From Bubalus kerabau (Eukaryota > Chordata > Mammalia > Artiodactyla > Bovidae): a stretch of 64,000 nt of DNA. This document shows positions 1 to 47,539 of this stretch, piece after piece. The notes beneath the pieces are model-generated. The model was given only the letters and a program-made list of their open reading frames with translations, did no database searches and was not told the DNA's origin. Every line of letters starts with the position of its first letter. The stretch's first letter is position 1. The translations under genes and the position numbers were made by a program. The stretch lies in the NCBI RefSeq assembly GCF_029407905.1, contig NC_073628.1:90950501-91014500 (forward strand). The letters run 5' to 3'.

Positions 1-1089
1 AGCTTCATTTAAGGGCCAAGTAAGGTACCTGCCTTAGAGCATGTATAAAAATAATTGTTATCATAATCATGATTTGATACCTATATTTAGAGACACAGAT
101 AAATCAAAGACTTGGTTACTTCAGTACATGAAGATCAACTGTGAATTCATGGAGGCCTGTGTGGATCGAAGCTTCACATAAAGTCAAAGGCAGCAACATC
201 CTTAATGATGATTGACTTCATGTGGAAGGACCTCAAAATTGCCACTACCTATAAATTTGCTTATTTTCTACTTTTCTTTTAGAAGTGAGATCTTTATAAT
301 GTCTGATGAAACTGGGGTACACTATTGTACTTCCTTAGATTAGGTGTCCAAATTCCTTCATTGGGAATTAAAGATAATAAAAAATAATTTATATGTCTAT
401 TGAATTGGTTGTGACTACCAAATACCAGTGATAAATTTGATTTATGATGCAGGTAACCTTCATCCTTCAAGACAATGTTGGAGAAGAGCCTCAGGAAATG
501 AAGTGAGCTACAGCTTTGCTATCAGCCCAGCACATTTCTGCTAACAGACTGGGTATCCTGGGGTTTAATCAGCTGAAGAGAACAGTAGTGCTTATTAAGC
601 GTGATGATGATTCTCTGGGCAGAAATCTTCCCGGGGCACGTGCAGCAAAGAGAAATGAAAGAAAAGAAAGATGAGTATATCTCAGCTGTCAGAGTAATTC
701 TTCTTAGCTGGGTTAGATTTATGGAATTGGGGGTTTGTGATGTAGGAGTCATTACCGAAGGCAGACAACAACGAGGTATTGTCACTACAGGAGATGTTGA
801 ATCTGTTCCTGGTTTTATTGGGATGGGTAAGGTCTAAAGTAATATGAAATAGTTGAGTAGTAAGGTTATGATTTTCAGGCCACCCATCTGACTTTTTAGA
901 CCTCCAACAATGTTCTCTCACTTACCTTACAGTGTGCCTCTCTCTCTAAAGGTAATATGTAAAATTTTGGAATAAAGCTGTAAGTCTTTTCTATTGTACA
1001 ACATCTAGCTATGGAATAATAAGAAGCAGTTTAAAAACTTTCTTCTTACTCTCAGTGGAAACCCTTGGCTCCAGGTTGACATAGCAGAG

Positions 1090-1480
1090 AGAAGCTGGGC
1101 TTCACAAACAGCCAGACTTGGATTCAAAGTCCACTCTCACTAGCTGTGTGACCTTGGGCAAGTCTTCTATTTCAGGAACTTTTGAACTGAGCTATAAAAT
1201 GGCAATAAGAAGGCCCATGTAGAGTAGCTGCAAGTGTCAAATGGGAAAGCCTGTTAGAGCACAGAGTTCAAGGGCCTGAATCTTCCTTTCATGTTACCGT
1301 ACTAAACCACTGTGCAGGGACCTGGGAGCGTACATCACTGAGCTAATAGCCCAGAGCCTTGAATTCTAGATCTGACTGTGCTGCTTACTCATGGGGTATC
1401 CTTGAGCAAGTCATTGACTTCAGTGGGCTCCAGTCTTCCATTAGTAAGACGTAAGACGCATGGTTTCCCTCAGCTCCTTG
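1090..1480 (+). repeat. MIR-like SINE(s)
   Basis: Two stretches resembling the MIR core: one around the phrase GCTGTGTGACCTTGGGCAAG (1144-1163), the other near 1340-1470. Both are strongly diverged, as expected for this ancient tRNA-derived family. Confidence 0.6.
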
Positions 1481-1599
1481 AGAAGCACCTCACTTCCATA
1501 GGTTTGCCCAGGCAGTCTCCACTACTGGCATGACTCTTACTCTTCCTTCACTTGTTCTGATGTCTTCTGTTTCATCAGCCTGAAACTGTTTACCTCGGA

Positions 1600-2400
1600 T
1601 GGGGACTTGAACCCATGTGCTGGGACTCAAACCTGGCCAAAACTTGAACTGGGACTTAAGATTTACTGAGGCTCAGGTTCTTTGTGTCTCAGCACAGAAG
1701 GAATTCAGCCGGAGGCAAAGTGATAGTCGAGGGGTAGATTTTTTAATATAAGATGCTTGTAAGAGATGCAAGTGGGCAGGCGGCGGAGCTCTGCCCCAAC
1801 GATTAAATGGGCTATGATTTTATAATCAAAGGAAAGTGGGGGAGGGGGAAAGACCACCTTATTCAAGAAGACGTCAGGCTTACATCACTAGCTCCTCCTT
1901 TACATCAGTCAGGAGAGTGTCTGACCCTATGAGGTCAATTAGGATTACCATTATTATTAGATTCTTCCCTGGTGGCTCAGATGTTAAAGAGTCTGCCTAC
2001 AATGCGGAAGACTAGGGTTCGATCCCTGGGTCCGGAAGATCCCTGGAGAAGGAAATGGCAACCCACTCCAGTGTTCTTGCCTTGAAAATCCCATGGACAG
2101 AGGAGCCTGGTAGGCCACAGTCCATGGGGTCGCAAAGAGTCGGACACGACTGAGCAACTTCACTTCTTATTCAGGATTATCATAGGGCTTATTCAAATCA
2201 GTAGAAGGGTGGTGACATTTTTCTCACCCCTACTGGGACTTCTCCGACTACCTGTATGGCTGTCCCGTTCTATTCCTGTCAGGCACATAGTGATCCTTCT
2301 TCACAGCGTGTCACTCCCTGTGCCTTTGACTGTCACTCACTGGGCCCTCGACTGTAAACAGCTTTCTTTTGATTTCTAACCTTTCTGGATTTTAGGCCTT
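1600..2400 (-). mobile_element. LTR-like fragment (BTLTR1-type), interrupted by a SINE
   Basis: The tract around 1610-1740 (ACTGGGACTTAAGATTTACT and on to the 'cagcacagaaggaattcagc' segment) resembles the antisense end of a bovine ERV LTR of the BTLTR1 kind. It continues after the Bov-tA insertion as a CT-rich tract to about 2400. Family name from memory. Confidence 0.5.
1961..2172 (+). mobile_element. Bov-tA SINE
   Basis: A tRNA-Glu-like head (CTTCCCTGGTGGCTCAG) is joined to a BovA unit. It is inserted in the LTR-like fragment. Similar flanks (AGGATTACCAT at 1941 and AGGATTATCAT at 2173) are probable target duplications. Confidence 0.85.
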
Positions 2401-3460
2401 GGCTCCCCAACTAGAACGAAATTCTTCCTGAGGAAAGAAGTATGTTTTAGGCTTTGTGACTTCCTTCAGTGTGTTCCAGGAACAAAGTAAGTGATTAATG
2501 ATACCTTGTTGAAGTAACAGTCGACATTAAATGTACAAAAGCACAGATGTGTAGGATTATGGATTTGGAACAAGCATTGGTGCCATTCTGGGAAGGGCTG
2601 AGTCTGATGCCCCCACTACCAATAATCCACTCATCCACATCTTTCCATTTTTTTTTCTATCCCTCTGCAAAGGTTTTTATCAAGGCTTACCTATGCATGT
2701 AGAGAATTAAGCTTGCCTTGGCTCTGAATTTCTGTGAAGTCCTTCTCCAGCTTGAGCTGTGCTGTTTTATACTGTGAGAGGTGTTTGGCACCTTCCTCCT
2801 GGAAGCCATGGGCAGAACTAATTTGCATGACATTGTACTGTCAGTGACATTATACTGTCTCAGTAGGGGACAGGCAGGTATGACTCAGAGCATGTTTGAT
2901 TCCCAAAGACATCTTTCCAAGGGGTAATGGCTAATGAGCCCACCTTTGAGTCTGCCAACAAAAGAGACCTGGGAGACACTCAGGTCAGCTGAAATCCACC
3001 AGTCCCAGAGAGGGAAGATGTGACACACAGGCATGGTCTATGGATGCCTGCCAGGCAACATCATGAACAGGAAACCCTGACTCTCAGAAACTGGCTTCGC
3101 TGCTTCAGCCCAGCTAATCACCAGCTAGTCTCACAAGTCAACTCTTTGTGGGAATAACAAGGAAAAACAAGGGTCATAAAGTCTATATTCACAAAATTTT
3201 AATCTGTGTTATTGCTTGTCTTAGGGCTCTACTTGTATTTACTTATCAAATGTTTGTTGTATAGGGATATATCAAACAAAAATCACTTCCCTCCTATCCT
3301 CTGGAACTCATATGCTATTATAAGACTCAAAATGCATCCAAATTCATACAGAGCTATACCAATTTACCAACCTGTGCCCCTTTGCCCTCAGCCCCTCAGT
3401 CTCTTCAAGGGTTAGTTACCTAGGTGCTACCTCATGTTTAACAAATGCCTAGTTCTGTAC

Positions 3461-3670
3461 TTCCCTGGTGGGTCAGTGGTAAAGAACGCACCTGCCAATG
3501 CAGGAGACCTGGGTTCTATCTCTGGATTGGGAAGGTCCCCTAGAGAAGGAACTGGCAACCAACTCCGTTATTCTTGCCTGGAGAATCCCAGGGACAGAGG
3601 AGCCTCATGGGCTGTAGCTCTTGGGGTCACATAGAGTTGGACATGACTTAGCAACTGAACAATAGCAACA
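3461..3670 (+). mobile_element. Bov-tA SINE
   Basis: Full tRNA-like head and BovA body. Flanked by AGTTCTGTAC (3451-3460) and AGTCCTGTAC (3671-3680), a ten-base target duplication with one difference. Confidence 0.88.
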
Positions 3671-3907
3671 AGTCCTGTACTTGTTGCCCAGATGTTGATT
3701 TCAATATAGTTGAAAAGGTCATAAAAACACTAAAATTCACATTCTGGTTTTTAGTATGGTGACACACCTTCTGAACATGTAAGTAACAGTTGTGACTGCC
3801 TAGTATGTTTTCCAACTCATTCATCATTAATGAGTAGCTCTTAGAAGGATGAAATTAATGATTACCTAATGATGTTGAAGAGAAAGCGGGAAATGGCATT
3901 GCGTGTG

Positions 3908-4050
3908 TGAATGCTGAGTTGATTCAGTCGTGTCTTACTCTTTGCGACCCCGTGGACAGTAGCCTGCCAGGCTCCTCTGACCATGGGCTCTCCCAGGCAA
4001 GAATACTGGAGTGCATTGCCATGCCCTCCCTCCAGGGGGAGAGGGCATTA
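3908..4050 (-). mobile_element. BovA monomer fragment
   Basis: Antisense BovA body (GATTCAGTCGTGTCTTACTC and following) without a tRNA head. Confidence 0.75.
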
Positions 4051-4159
4051 ACTCCTTTCTAAACCACACATTATCATAATACCATGCTTCTTAATACAGC
4101 TATGCAATTTTCAAAGTGCTTTTACACATGTTTCCAATTACTGATTCCTTAAAGCTTTG

Positions 4160-4375
4160 ATTTTGTTGTTGTTTTAGTCGCAAAGTGGTGTGTGACTCTT
4201 TTGCGACCCCAAAGAATGTAGCCCTCCAGGCACCTCTGTCCATGGGATTTCCCAGCAAGAATACTGGAGTGGATTGCTATTCCTTTCTCCAGGGGATCTT
4301 CCTGACTCAGGGATGAAACCCACGTCTCTTGTATTGTCAGGCGGGTTCTTTACCACTGAGCCAGCAGGGAAGCCC
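4160..4375 (-). mobile_element. Bov-tA SINE
   Basis: Antisense BovA body followed by an antisense tRNA-like head ending in GCAGGGAAGCCCC. Confidence 0.85.
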
Positions 4376-5257
4376 CAGAGCTGTGATAGGTCTTCCCAAT
4401 AAAAACTGAAAACCAGCTGGAAATCCAGATTAATTTTAAAGCATAAGTCTTGGATGCCCACTATATGTAAAAACATCCTATTAAGCACTAGAAACCTACA
4501 AACAAATAAGTCAGGACCTCTTCCCTTAGGGAAATGCAAACAAAGACTGGATTACTGAGAAGCCAGGAGGGGACCCTGAACCAGTCTTAGCAAACACTGC
4601 AAATTTTCTGGGGAAGCTGAGTCCCATGCTTGGTCCTGAAGGGCAAGCAAGAGCAAGGGCACTTCAATGAGTGGAGGGGTTTTAAATATTTGTTTCTCAT
4701 TGGCCATATGACAGAATGAACATCTGTTCCATTGTCTCTGGGGATGGTGAGAGATGTTGGAAAGAGCAGGTAATTCTGCCTATTAAATTATAACCCACTA
4801 GGCAGACTGTTAGATGAAAGAGTCTGGTTTTATAATCTCTCTCTTTCCATGAAGTCACCATATGCTCACCTTTCAGCTGGAACAGAGTCCTAGGGCTGAA
4901 CTCTTTAGCAGCTGGTGACTGTTCGTGTCCCATAAGATTAAAATTACTTTTAAAAAATTATAAACACAATCAATGGTAATTGTTTTTTAATGTTAGGAAA
5001 GGCAGAGAAGTATTAAAAAAATAAAGAAATAAACAGTAATGCTACCATTCAGAGAATTCAGAGGATATAATAATTTGCATTTTTTAAAAGATGCTTCTAT
5101 TCAGCAGTTTTCACTGATACGGATATTCATTCACATGGATAACTGGGCTTCTTTAGGGGGTATTAGGAAAAGGAGAAGAAGGTTACAAACGAAACATTTC
5201 CAGTGCTTAAGAAGGCACAGAGGAACCTAATAAATAGGTTTTAAAATACACAGGTAA

Positions 5258-5365
5258 GGACCTCTCTAGGGTCCAGTGGTTAAGAATCTATCTCACAATA
5301 CAGGGGACACAGGTTTGATACCTGGTTGGAGAACTAAGATCTCACAGGCCTCAGGGCAACTAACC
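5258..5365 (+). mobile_element. CHR-type tRNA-Glu SINE fragment
   Basis: Resembles the cetartiodactyl CHR family: a 'ggtccagtggttaagaatc' head with a tRNA B-box-like GGTTTGATACCTGG, and no BovA body. Confidence 0.65.
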
Positions 5366-5724
5366 TGAGTGCATTTGGTAATGGATAAACACCCCAGTTA
5401 GATCCAGACCCCATTTTGCAAAAGATTTCACTTACCTTCATGACTCTGGCTCCCAGAATGGTAACCAGGCTCTGGTAGTACTTCTTAACACAGTGGTTTA
5501 ATTTCACAAAACTAAACAGAAGTTTTAGTTAAAATGGACTGGATCTTTGTAAGATTTTTTTCTTCCTTTTCTTTGATTTTCTTTGTAAGAGTAGATGCTG
5601 TTGGCTCTGTGGCCTTTGCTTGTGTTGGCCACCTGATGTGCATACCTGTTTGGATGCAGGCTGTACTGAGTGACAATTTCCTTCACTAAAAGGGGGAGAA
5701 GAACCTGGAAGTATAAGGAGAGAA

Positions 5725-6240
5725 CCAAGTAGGTTGGAAGCTAGACAAGGGACCGGCTAGAAAGGGGGAAAACCCCTGACTACATGATGAACAATAAATA
5801 AACATGGAAGAAGGAAATTATTGAGTCCTGCCCCAAGGCCACCGAAGCAGAGCCTAGAACCAAGAACACCTCTAAAGCTAACTGAACCCCTTTATAACTA
5901 TCACCAAAAGCCTCCTGATCATCACTAGCAAGCCTCCTGACTCCAAAAATAGGCAAGGATGTCCACTCCAGTAAATCCCCTATAGTGCTCCCACCAATCA
6001 CCTACTGCCAACCTTCCAGCAGTAATTTTCTTTGTCTCGAGGCTATAAAAATTAGCTACTAACCCATGAAAACTGTCAGCTTTCCCTGGTCTGTCAGGAG
6101 GTCAGTCTAGTGCATTCACAGTGGTCACATTATTTCTGCTCTTTGTTCTTAATAAACTTACTTTATTCTGAAATGGTCAGTGTATGGAAATTCTTTTCCA
6201 ACCTGCATTCAGACTGCCTCAACCAAAATGTCTAAATTTT
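5725..6240 (+). mobile_element. Solo LTR (ERV1-like)
   Basis: Reads as one LTR with U3-R-U5 logic: CCAAT within CCACCAATCACC near 5992-6003, TATAAAA at 6044-6050 and AATAAA at 6151-6156, in correct order and spacing. No gag or pol follows, so it is a solo LTR. It is oriented opposite to DPT. Edges are approximate. Confidence 0.65.
6044..6050 (+). promoter_or_regulatory. TATA box of the solo LTR
   Basis: TATAAAA inside the LTR, about 105 bp before its AATAAA. It is the position expected for an LTR promoter. Whether it is active cannot be told from sequence. Confidence 0.5.
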
Positions 6241-7049
6241 TGTTCTTTGATTTTTTAGTTTGAGTTTGTACATTCATTAATGCTTTTATGAGATTACATT
6301 CCTCTGTAGGAACTAAAAAAATGCTGAGTTTCTAGTCTGGGTTGAAGCAGTTGACCCATAAAGATAATACATATGGATGAACACCCAGGATGGAGAGAAC
6401 TCCCCAGGCCATGGCATTGTGCATCTGGGTGCATGGAGCAGAGAGAGGATTGGATAAATTCCCTCTCCCTAGATTTCTAGGAGGCCTCAGCTGCAATCTG
6501 AGTTCCAGATACCATAATTGTAATTATTAATATGCGCACATGGTGGAATGCCTTATGGTGCTGATGGGAGCTACCTGTACGTCCTTAGGTGTTTGTGACT
6601 GTGTACTGTGCCTCCCAGACACTTTGGTGGCATCAGTGTTTTCTGGGGAAACTTTCCTAAGCCTTTACATCCTTAATGCCTTCCATGATGTTGTTTCCAT
6701 TGCCTGAAATGCCACTCTCCCTTTTCCCACCCTAACCTCTCACCACTCTCTGTTGCAATGCCACCTATTCTTGACTCACCAACCTGGACTGTGATGATTT
6801 GCTTGCTTGTTTGACTCCCTTAGTTTATAATCCTCTGGAATGCAGGAACTCTGCCTTGTGAAGTGGCTGATATATAATAAGCCTTTAATAATTTATTGGT
6901 TGAGTGACCGAATGTGAATAAATGAATAAATAAGTGGATGATAGCAAAACTGATCTCACCTCTTCTATGAATTTTCCTTTTCTTCATCTATACCAATATC
7001 CAATTTACACAAGGAACATTATTTCTAAAGTGTGCTAATAATATTCTAT

Positions 7050-7150
7050 TTCTCTTACTACATTTATTGGGTCCTTATTAGGGCAAGACACTATGAGATC
7101 GTATTTAATCCTTACAAGAACCCCACAGTGTGGGTGCTACTATTGTCTTT
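7050..7150 (-). repeat. MIR-like fragment, left part
   Basis: An antisense MIR-like tract (the 'taatccttacaagaacccca' phrase) that breaks off at TATTGTCTTT (7141-7150) and resumes at ATTGTCTTTA (7496-7505). Later SINE insertion split it. Confidence 0.5.
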
Positions 7151-7490
7151 GTTGTTGTTTAGTCACTAGACCATGTCCAACTCCTGTGACCCTATGGACT
7201 GTAGCCCACCAGGCTCCTCTGCCCATGGGATTTTCTAGCCAAGAATACTGGAGTGGGTTGCCATTTCATTCTCCAGGGGATCTTCCTGGCCCAGGGACTG
7301 AACTCACATTTTCTGCTTTGCAGGTGGATTTTAGTGACTTTTATAGAGTTAGGATTCCAAAGAAAAAAAGGTTTTGTTGTGTTGTTTAGTTGCTAAGTAG
7401 TGCCCAACTCTTGTGACCCCATGGGCTGTACTAGGCTTCTCTATCCATGGAATTTCCCAGGACACTGGAGTGGGTTGCCATTTCCATCTC
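7151..7490 (-). mobile_element. Two antisense SINEs (Bov-tA, then a BovA monomer)
   Basis: A Bov-tA at about 7151-7335 and a BovA piece at 7372-7490, separated by about 35 bp. The pair splits a MIR-like element and is bounded by a repeated TATTGTCTT, so the whole block may have arrived as one insertion or as two serial ones. Confidence 0.75.
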
Positions 7491-7620
7491 AAATTATTGT
7501 CTTTACTGGTAAGGAAATAGAGTGTTAGGGAAAGTAGGTGACTGAGCCTTGGTCATGCAGCTGATAAGTGATGGAACAAGGATCTGTGCCCTGACTGTTG
7601 GAATCCAGGGCCCTCTTGCA
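7491..7620 (-). repeat. MIR-like fragment, right part
   Basis: Continuation of the MIR-like tract split by the SINE block (the 'ggtcatgcagctgataagtg' phrase). Confidence 0.5.
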
Positions 7621-9236
7621 CTCACTTCACAAGTTCTATGGGTCCTTCAGGGCCAGCCATGGGCTTGGCTTCCTCAGGAAACTTTCCTGCACTTGTGTCT
7701 TCATTGTCTGTTTTCTCATCTCTTCCTGTCAGACTGTAGGCCCTGTGAGGCAGGAATCAAGTCTCTTTTCTTCCCATGTTTTTGTGACCACCCTCTTGTG
7801 AAGTTACTGGAAAAGGGACTCCTGCTCATAACCAGGCAGATGAGGAAAGAGTGGGCTTGGGGATCTGTCTAATATTACACAGCACCTTGTTGTCAGAGCC
7901 AGGGGCAGGAACTACGTTTTCAAATCCCATCCCAGGCTTCTTCTCCGGAAGAAAATGCCTTAGGAATTTGTAAACAATCTGGGACAGATTGTTCAGCATT
8001 CACAGGATTTCTGAGGTTGCAAGAAACCACAATATCACCTGGATAAATTCCTCATAGAGTGGGGAGGTGGTTTGTCTAAGGTTGTGTGCAAGTTACTAGA
8101 AAGATTGGAGTAATGAGAGCACAGAGAGAGATCACAGTCAGAAGATCAGGGATGAAGCCTCAATCTGGCACTTGGTTTCTTCTGATTGAGGTTGACCAAA
8201 AAAAAAAAGTATAAATTCAGATTTGAACCAAGCTGATGATGACTTTCCTGTTATTGTCCTTGGCCTATATGCAAAAATAGCTTTTCTCTTAGTTCTTCTC
8301 TCCATTTATTCTACTTGGCACAGACACATATTGGATTGCTGTATTACTTTTTTTTCCTTGACTCGTGCTGTCTGGCAGTCTCCTGGACTGCTGCTCCCAG
8401 TTGTACCTCTCCAACCCGAGCCTCCAGCATTCTGGTGCCCTACTCCCCCACCTCCTCCCCAGCCTTTGGTTTCCTTCATGGCTGCTAAGTCAGCCAGTCT
8501 GCGTTGCTTGTCTTTCTTCCAGCTGTGCTCCACACACCCGGCTAAGTCCATTTCCTGGCTGCCATCCTGACCCAAAGCTGCAATTGCTAAAATATTAATG
8601 GTGCCCTTTGTGAGAAAAAACACAGGGAAGCTTGGTGTAAATGAAAATTGCCAGAGACATGGAAACAGTGAAATGGAAGAAATAAAGCAGAAATATAATG
8701 TGAAAAAGGGCCTCAGCATTAAGTCAAAGGCGGACATCTTTAGCTCTGCCTTTCTCTTCCTAATACCGAGGTGTCACTGGGAAATGCCAGCTTCACTGGC
8801 TGAAATTCACTGTCTTGGCCACCTGGATGGGTTGCCTAACAAGGTAGGTGATCCCTGTGGATTTGCCTGCCTGCCTGGGTCTCCTGAGAGAGAAGAGAAG
8901 GGAAGCACAGCACAGATCTGAAAAGAAAAGGCAAACTGTGTGGATAAAGAAAGTAGAGGCTCCCTGTGGTCAAAAATCATGTGACACATTGGCATGAGGA
9001 GGTCCATAGGATGCTGAGGACAAATCAGCTAGATTCAAGGGCAAAGAAATGTGATTCCACCCTTTATCCAATCCTTAATGAAAGCACTTAGCACTTTATG
9101 CTTTATTTATTGGATTTCTCATACTCTGTCATTATCATTATTGGATTCCTGGTGCCCTGCATGGTGCTTGGCACAAATCACAATGAGACGCTATATTTTC
9201 TGAATAATCAGAAAGGGGAAGAGTAGAGAGCAAAGT

Positions 9237-9505
9237 CGGAGAAGGGGATGGCACCCCACTCCAGTACTCTTGCCTGGAAAATCCCATGGATGGAGGAGCC
9301 TGGTGGGCTGCATTCCATGGGGTCGCTAAGAGTCGGACACAGCTGAGCGACTTCACTTTCACTTTTCACTTCCATGCATTGGAGAAGGAAATGGCAACAC
9401 AGTCCAGTGTTCTTGCCTGGAGAATCCCAGGGACAGGGAAGCCTGGTGGGCTGCCGTCTATGGGGTTGGACATGACTGAAGCGACTTAGCAGCAGCAGCA
9501 GCAGA
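9237..9505 (+). mobile_element. BOV-A2 dimeric SINE
   Basis: Two BovA units joined by the CACTTTCACTTTTCACTT linker and ending in an AGC repeat. Flanked by AGAGAGCAAA on both sides. It lies just past the predicted DPT transcript end. Confidence 0.9.
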
Positions 9506-9511
9506 GAGCAA

Positions 9512-9637
9512 AATGGAGAAGGAAATGGCAACCCAGTCCAGTGTTCTTGCCTGGAGAATCCCAGGGACAGAGGAGCCTGGAGGGCTACAATTCGTAGGAT
9601 TGCAAAGAGTCGGACATGATTGAAGTGGCTTAGCACA
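9512..9637 (+). mobile_element. BovA monomer
   Basis: A single BovA unit immediately following the dimer. It may be a separate insertion, or a third unit of an expanded array sharing the flank. Confidence 0.8.
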
Positions 9638-9687
9638 GAGAGAGAAAAATGACCCTTAACATTTGCAACATAGTGAATGTTAATATT

Positions 9688-9693
9688 TTTATT
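9688..9693 (-). terminator. DPT: Distal polyadenylation signal AATAAA
   Basis: A canonical hexamer on the minus strand about 1.04 kb after the DPT stop, followed by moderately GT-rich sequence. It is the best candidate for the main transcript end. Another AATAAATAAA-type signal lies further out at 9102-9111, beyond the SINE cluster. Confidence 0.5.
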
Positions 9694-10547
9694 CTTTTTA
9701 TGATGAAGAGAGTACAAAGGGCTGGGGATGGGGACATCACAGGAGGAGGAAAAATAGTGCCATCTCTGCAAAAGACACCCCTAAACTACACATTGAAAAG
9801 AAGTAGATCCCCCAGGGCAGCCTTTCCCATCCAGAAAACGGAAACAAATCAATGAGTTTGCCAGTAGCTCGCACAACTACAGGGCCTTTGCCAGTTTTTC
9901 CAGGTGCTGGCGAGTCAAACTCCTTTTTCAGTTTTCCTCCAGATTCCTAACTTGAGTCCCATTCTCTGACCTCTCTCATCCTCCTTGTTTTTGTCTTACT
10001 TGAGACTGATTCTCACAGGTTTCTCTGGTTCCTGTGCTCATTTTCATTACTGGGCATGCTAACAATCTTTTTCCAGTTTGGGAAATTCTTCCAATCCTCA
10101 GTCTTTCAGGCCCAAACAATTTCACCTCCCCATTTCACCTCCTAGTCTCCTCCCTCCTGGAGCACAGAGCTCTGCACTTGAACTTCTAGGCAAGTATGGC
10201 TTACGTGGAGTGGGAGAGTGGAAGCAGGTCGCCCTAAGGCAGAAGGTCTGTTCTCTGTGAAGATCCTAGGTTTCCTTCAAACAGACAGAGCTCCAGAGAG
10301 CATTCCTGGTCCCCTTCTTCAATTTCTGCCCCTTCATTCTACTACTGAACCTCCTCACAGGTACTGCTCAGCACCAGGCAGCTCACTGGGTAGTAAAAGC
10401 AACAGCAAGGCTGAGACAGGTGCTCAAGCAACTAGGCTTGTTTTCAGGCTGTGCATGTGCACACAGAATATATGGTGTGCAACAGAGCCATTGTCACTCA
10501 TACAAAAGGGTTTCTACGGAACATGTTGAAAGTGAGAAATTAGGGAT

Positions 10548-10553
10548 TTTATT
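10548..10553 (-). terminator. DPT: Proximal polyadenylation signal AATAAA
   Basis: A canonical hexamer about 180 nt after the DPT stop. Use of it would give a short transcript of roughly 0.8-0.85 kb. The downstream sequence is not strongly GT-rich, so use is uncertain. Confidence 0.35.
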
Positions 10554-10729
10554 ATAAGCGTGATACTAGTCAGAAAGCCCAGAAAACTGGCATTCCAGCT
10601 ACCAACCAGCTTGAGCAGAAGAAAAGAGAGCAACAGAAACCACTTAGGACTCCCTGCTGATGTTAACATCTGTGGAGTCCTCAGGCCTCCTGGACCTCTT
10701 CCCTTCACTCAGATTGGTAGGTTGCAGAT

Positions 10730-46630
<35,901 letters not shown>

Positions 46631-46682
46631 GCCGTCTGGGCTTCTGGCAAAAACTGTCACCCTATGTCTGCTGGGCTGCTGG

Positions 46683-46689
46683 TTTTATA
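46683..46689 (-). promoter_or_regulatory. DPT: DPT core promoter TATA box
   Basis: TATAAAA on the minus strand, 53 bp before the start codon. It predicts transcription start near 46655-46660 and a 5' leader of only 25-30 nt. Two E-boxes lie just beyond it: CAGCTG at 46690-46695 and CATGTG at 46703-46708. No CpG island surrounds it, which fits a tissue-restricted, fibroblast-type promoter (inference). Confidence 0.75.
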
Positions 46690-47158
46690 CAGCTGCTGCT
46701 GACATGTGGCTTCCAGATGTGGGTGAGCAGGCTCCAACTGCAGTGTGTCATCGTTTAAGCAAAACTTTTCAGCGCGGAAATATTGGCCATAAGTACATTC
46801 AGTTTGTTTTAAGGTGGAATTCTAAGAAAATGTAAGGAACATGCAAATGGAAGAAACTCCCAGAGAAGGAAAAAATTAGCAGTTAGATTATAAAAGCAAA
46901 TGGCTTCACACTCCTTAGAAACAGTGTTGGAATAAAAACAGTGTGTTTGTCCCTCCTCTCTTAGCACCTCACCTCTCTCTGCCCTCACTTCACCCACCAC
47001 TAGCAAACCCCTGTATTTATTCTTCAAACCACCAACCACCCTTCCAGGATCACACAAATATGCAGAATGAAATTTCAAAACACCAAAATAATAGGATGGA
47101 GGAGCAGAATCATTTAGATTTCTGTAAGTCTGGATGCCTGCTTTTTAAAATGTTTTTC

Positions 47159-47160
<2 letters not shown>

Positions 47161-47196
<36 letters not shown>
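47161..47196. repeat. (TG)18 microsatellite
   Basis: Uninterrupted TG dinucleotides 0.5 kb upstream of the DPT TATA box. Likely polymorphic. Confidence 0.97.
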
Positions 47197-47197
<1 letters not shown>

Positions 47198-47204
47198 TAA
47201 GTCC

Positions 47205-47470
47205 CTTAATATAAAACATACTCTTTTAACCATATTTAACTGTACAGTCCAATGGCACCAAGTACATTCACATTGCTGTGTAAATCTCACCAACAACCAC
47301 CTCCCAAATTTTCCACTTTCCTTAACTGAAACTCTGTTCCCATTAAACACTAAGTCCCCATTCCCCCTCCCCATATCAGTCCCCACTCCCTGGTCTCTGG
47401 AAGCTAACAAGATACTTTCTGATTCTATGAATTTGTCTGCTCTAGGTATAAGTGGAGTCAAATACTGGTC
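47205..47470 (-). mobile_element. Old L1 3' fragment (L1M-type)
   Basis: Antisense tract typical of old mammalian L1 ('actgtacagtccaatggcac' and following). Confidence 0.65.
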
Positions 47471-47539
47471 CTACTGAATATTGGAATGCATTTTAAGGTT
47501 AATTTAATAAATGTCCTACAAACAGATTATGCCTTCTTT

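Larger units (their letters stand above)
1..9230. other. Intergenic DNA downstream of DPT
   Basis: No gene recognised. The ORFs here are short, lack family resemblance and mostly cross repeats. Repeats with separate entries: MIRs, an interrupted LTR, SINEs and a solo LTR. The stretches 1-1090, 2410-3450, 4390-5250, 6240-7050 and 7900-9230 look like single-copy, AT-rich non-coding DNA in which I see nothing definite. Confidence 0.7.
9670..10729 (-). other. DPT: DPT 3' untranslated region (predicted)
   Basis: Region from the stop codon to just past the AATAAA at 9693-9688 (minus strand). With a 25-30 nt leader and 606 nt of coding sequence this gives an mRNA of about 1.7 kb, which agrees with my memory of mammalian DPT transcripts (not checked). 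It is free of recognisable SINEs, although the DNA immediately beyond it (9237-9637) is full of them. That contrast is what a retained transcript end would look like. The end is inferred, not seen. Confidence 0.5.

Noticed and set aside
9208..9771. 187-residue minus-strand ORF
   Set aside because: Antisense reading of tandem BovA units; such ORFs recur at every BOV-A2 copy in the window.
46658..46660. Upstream in-frame ATG as the DPT start
   Set aside because: At or above the predicted transcription start; it would bury the signal peptide and give 211 rather than 201 residues.
46943..47200. ORF ending in a cysteine-valine repeat
   Set aside because: Translation of the (TG)18 microsatellite.
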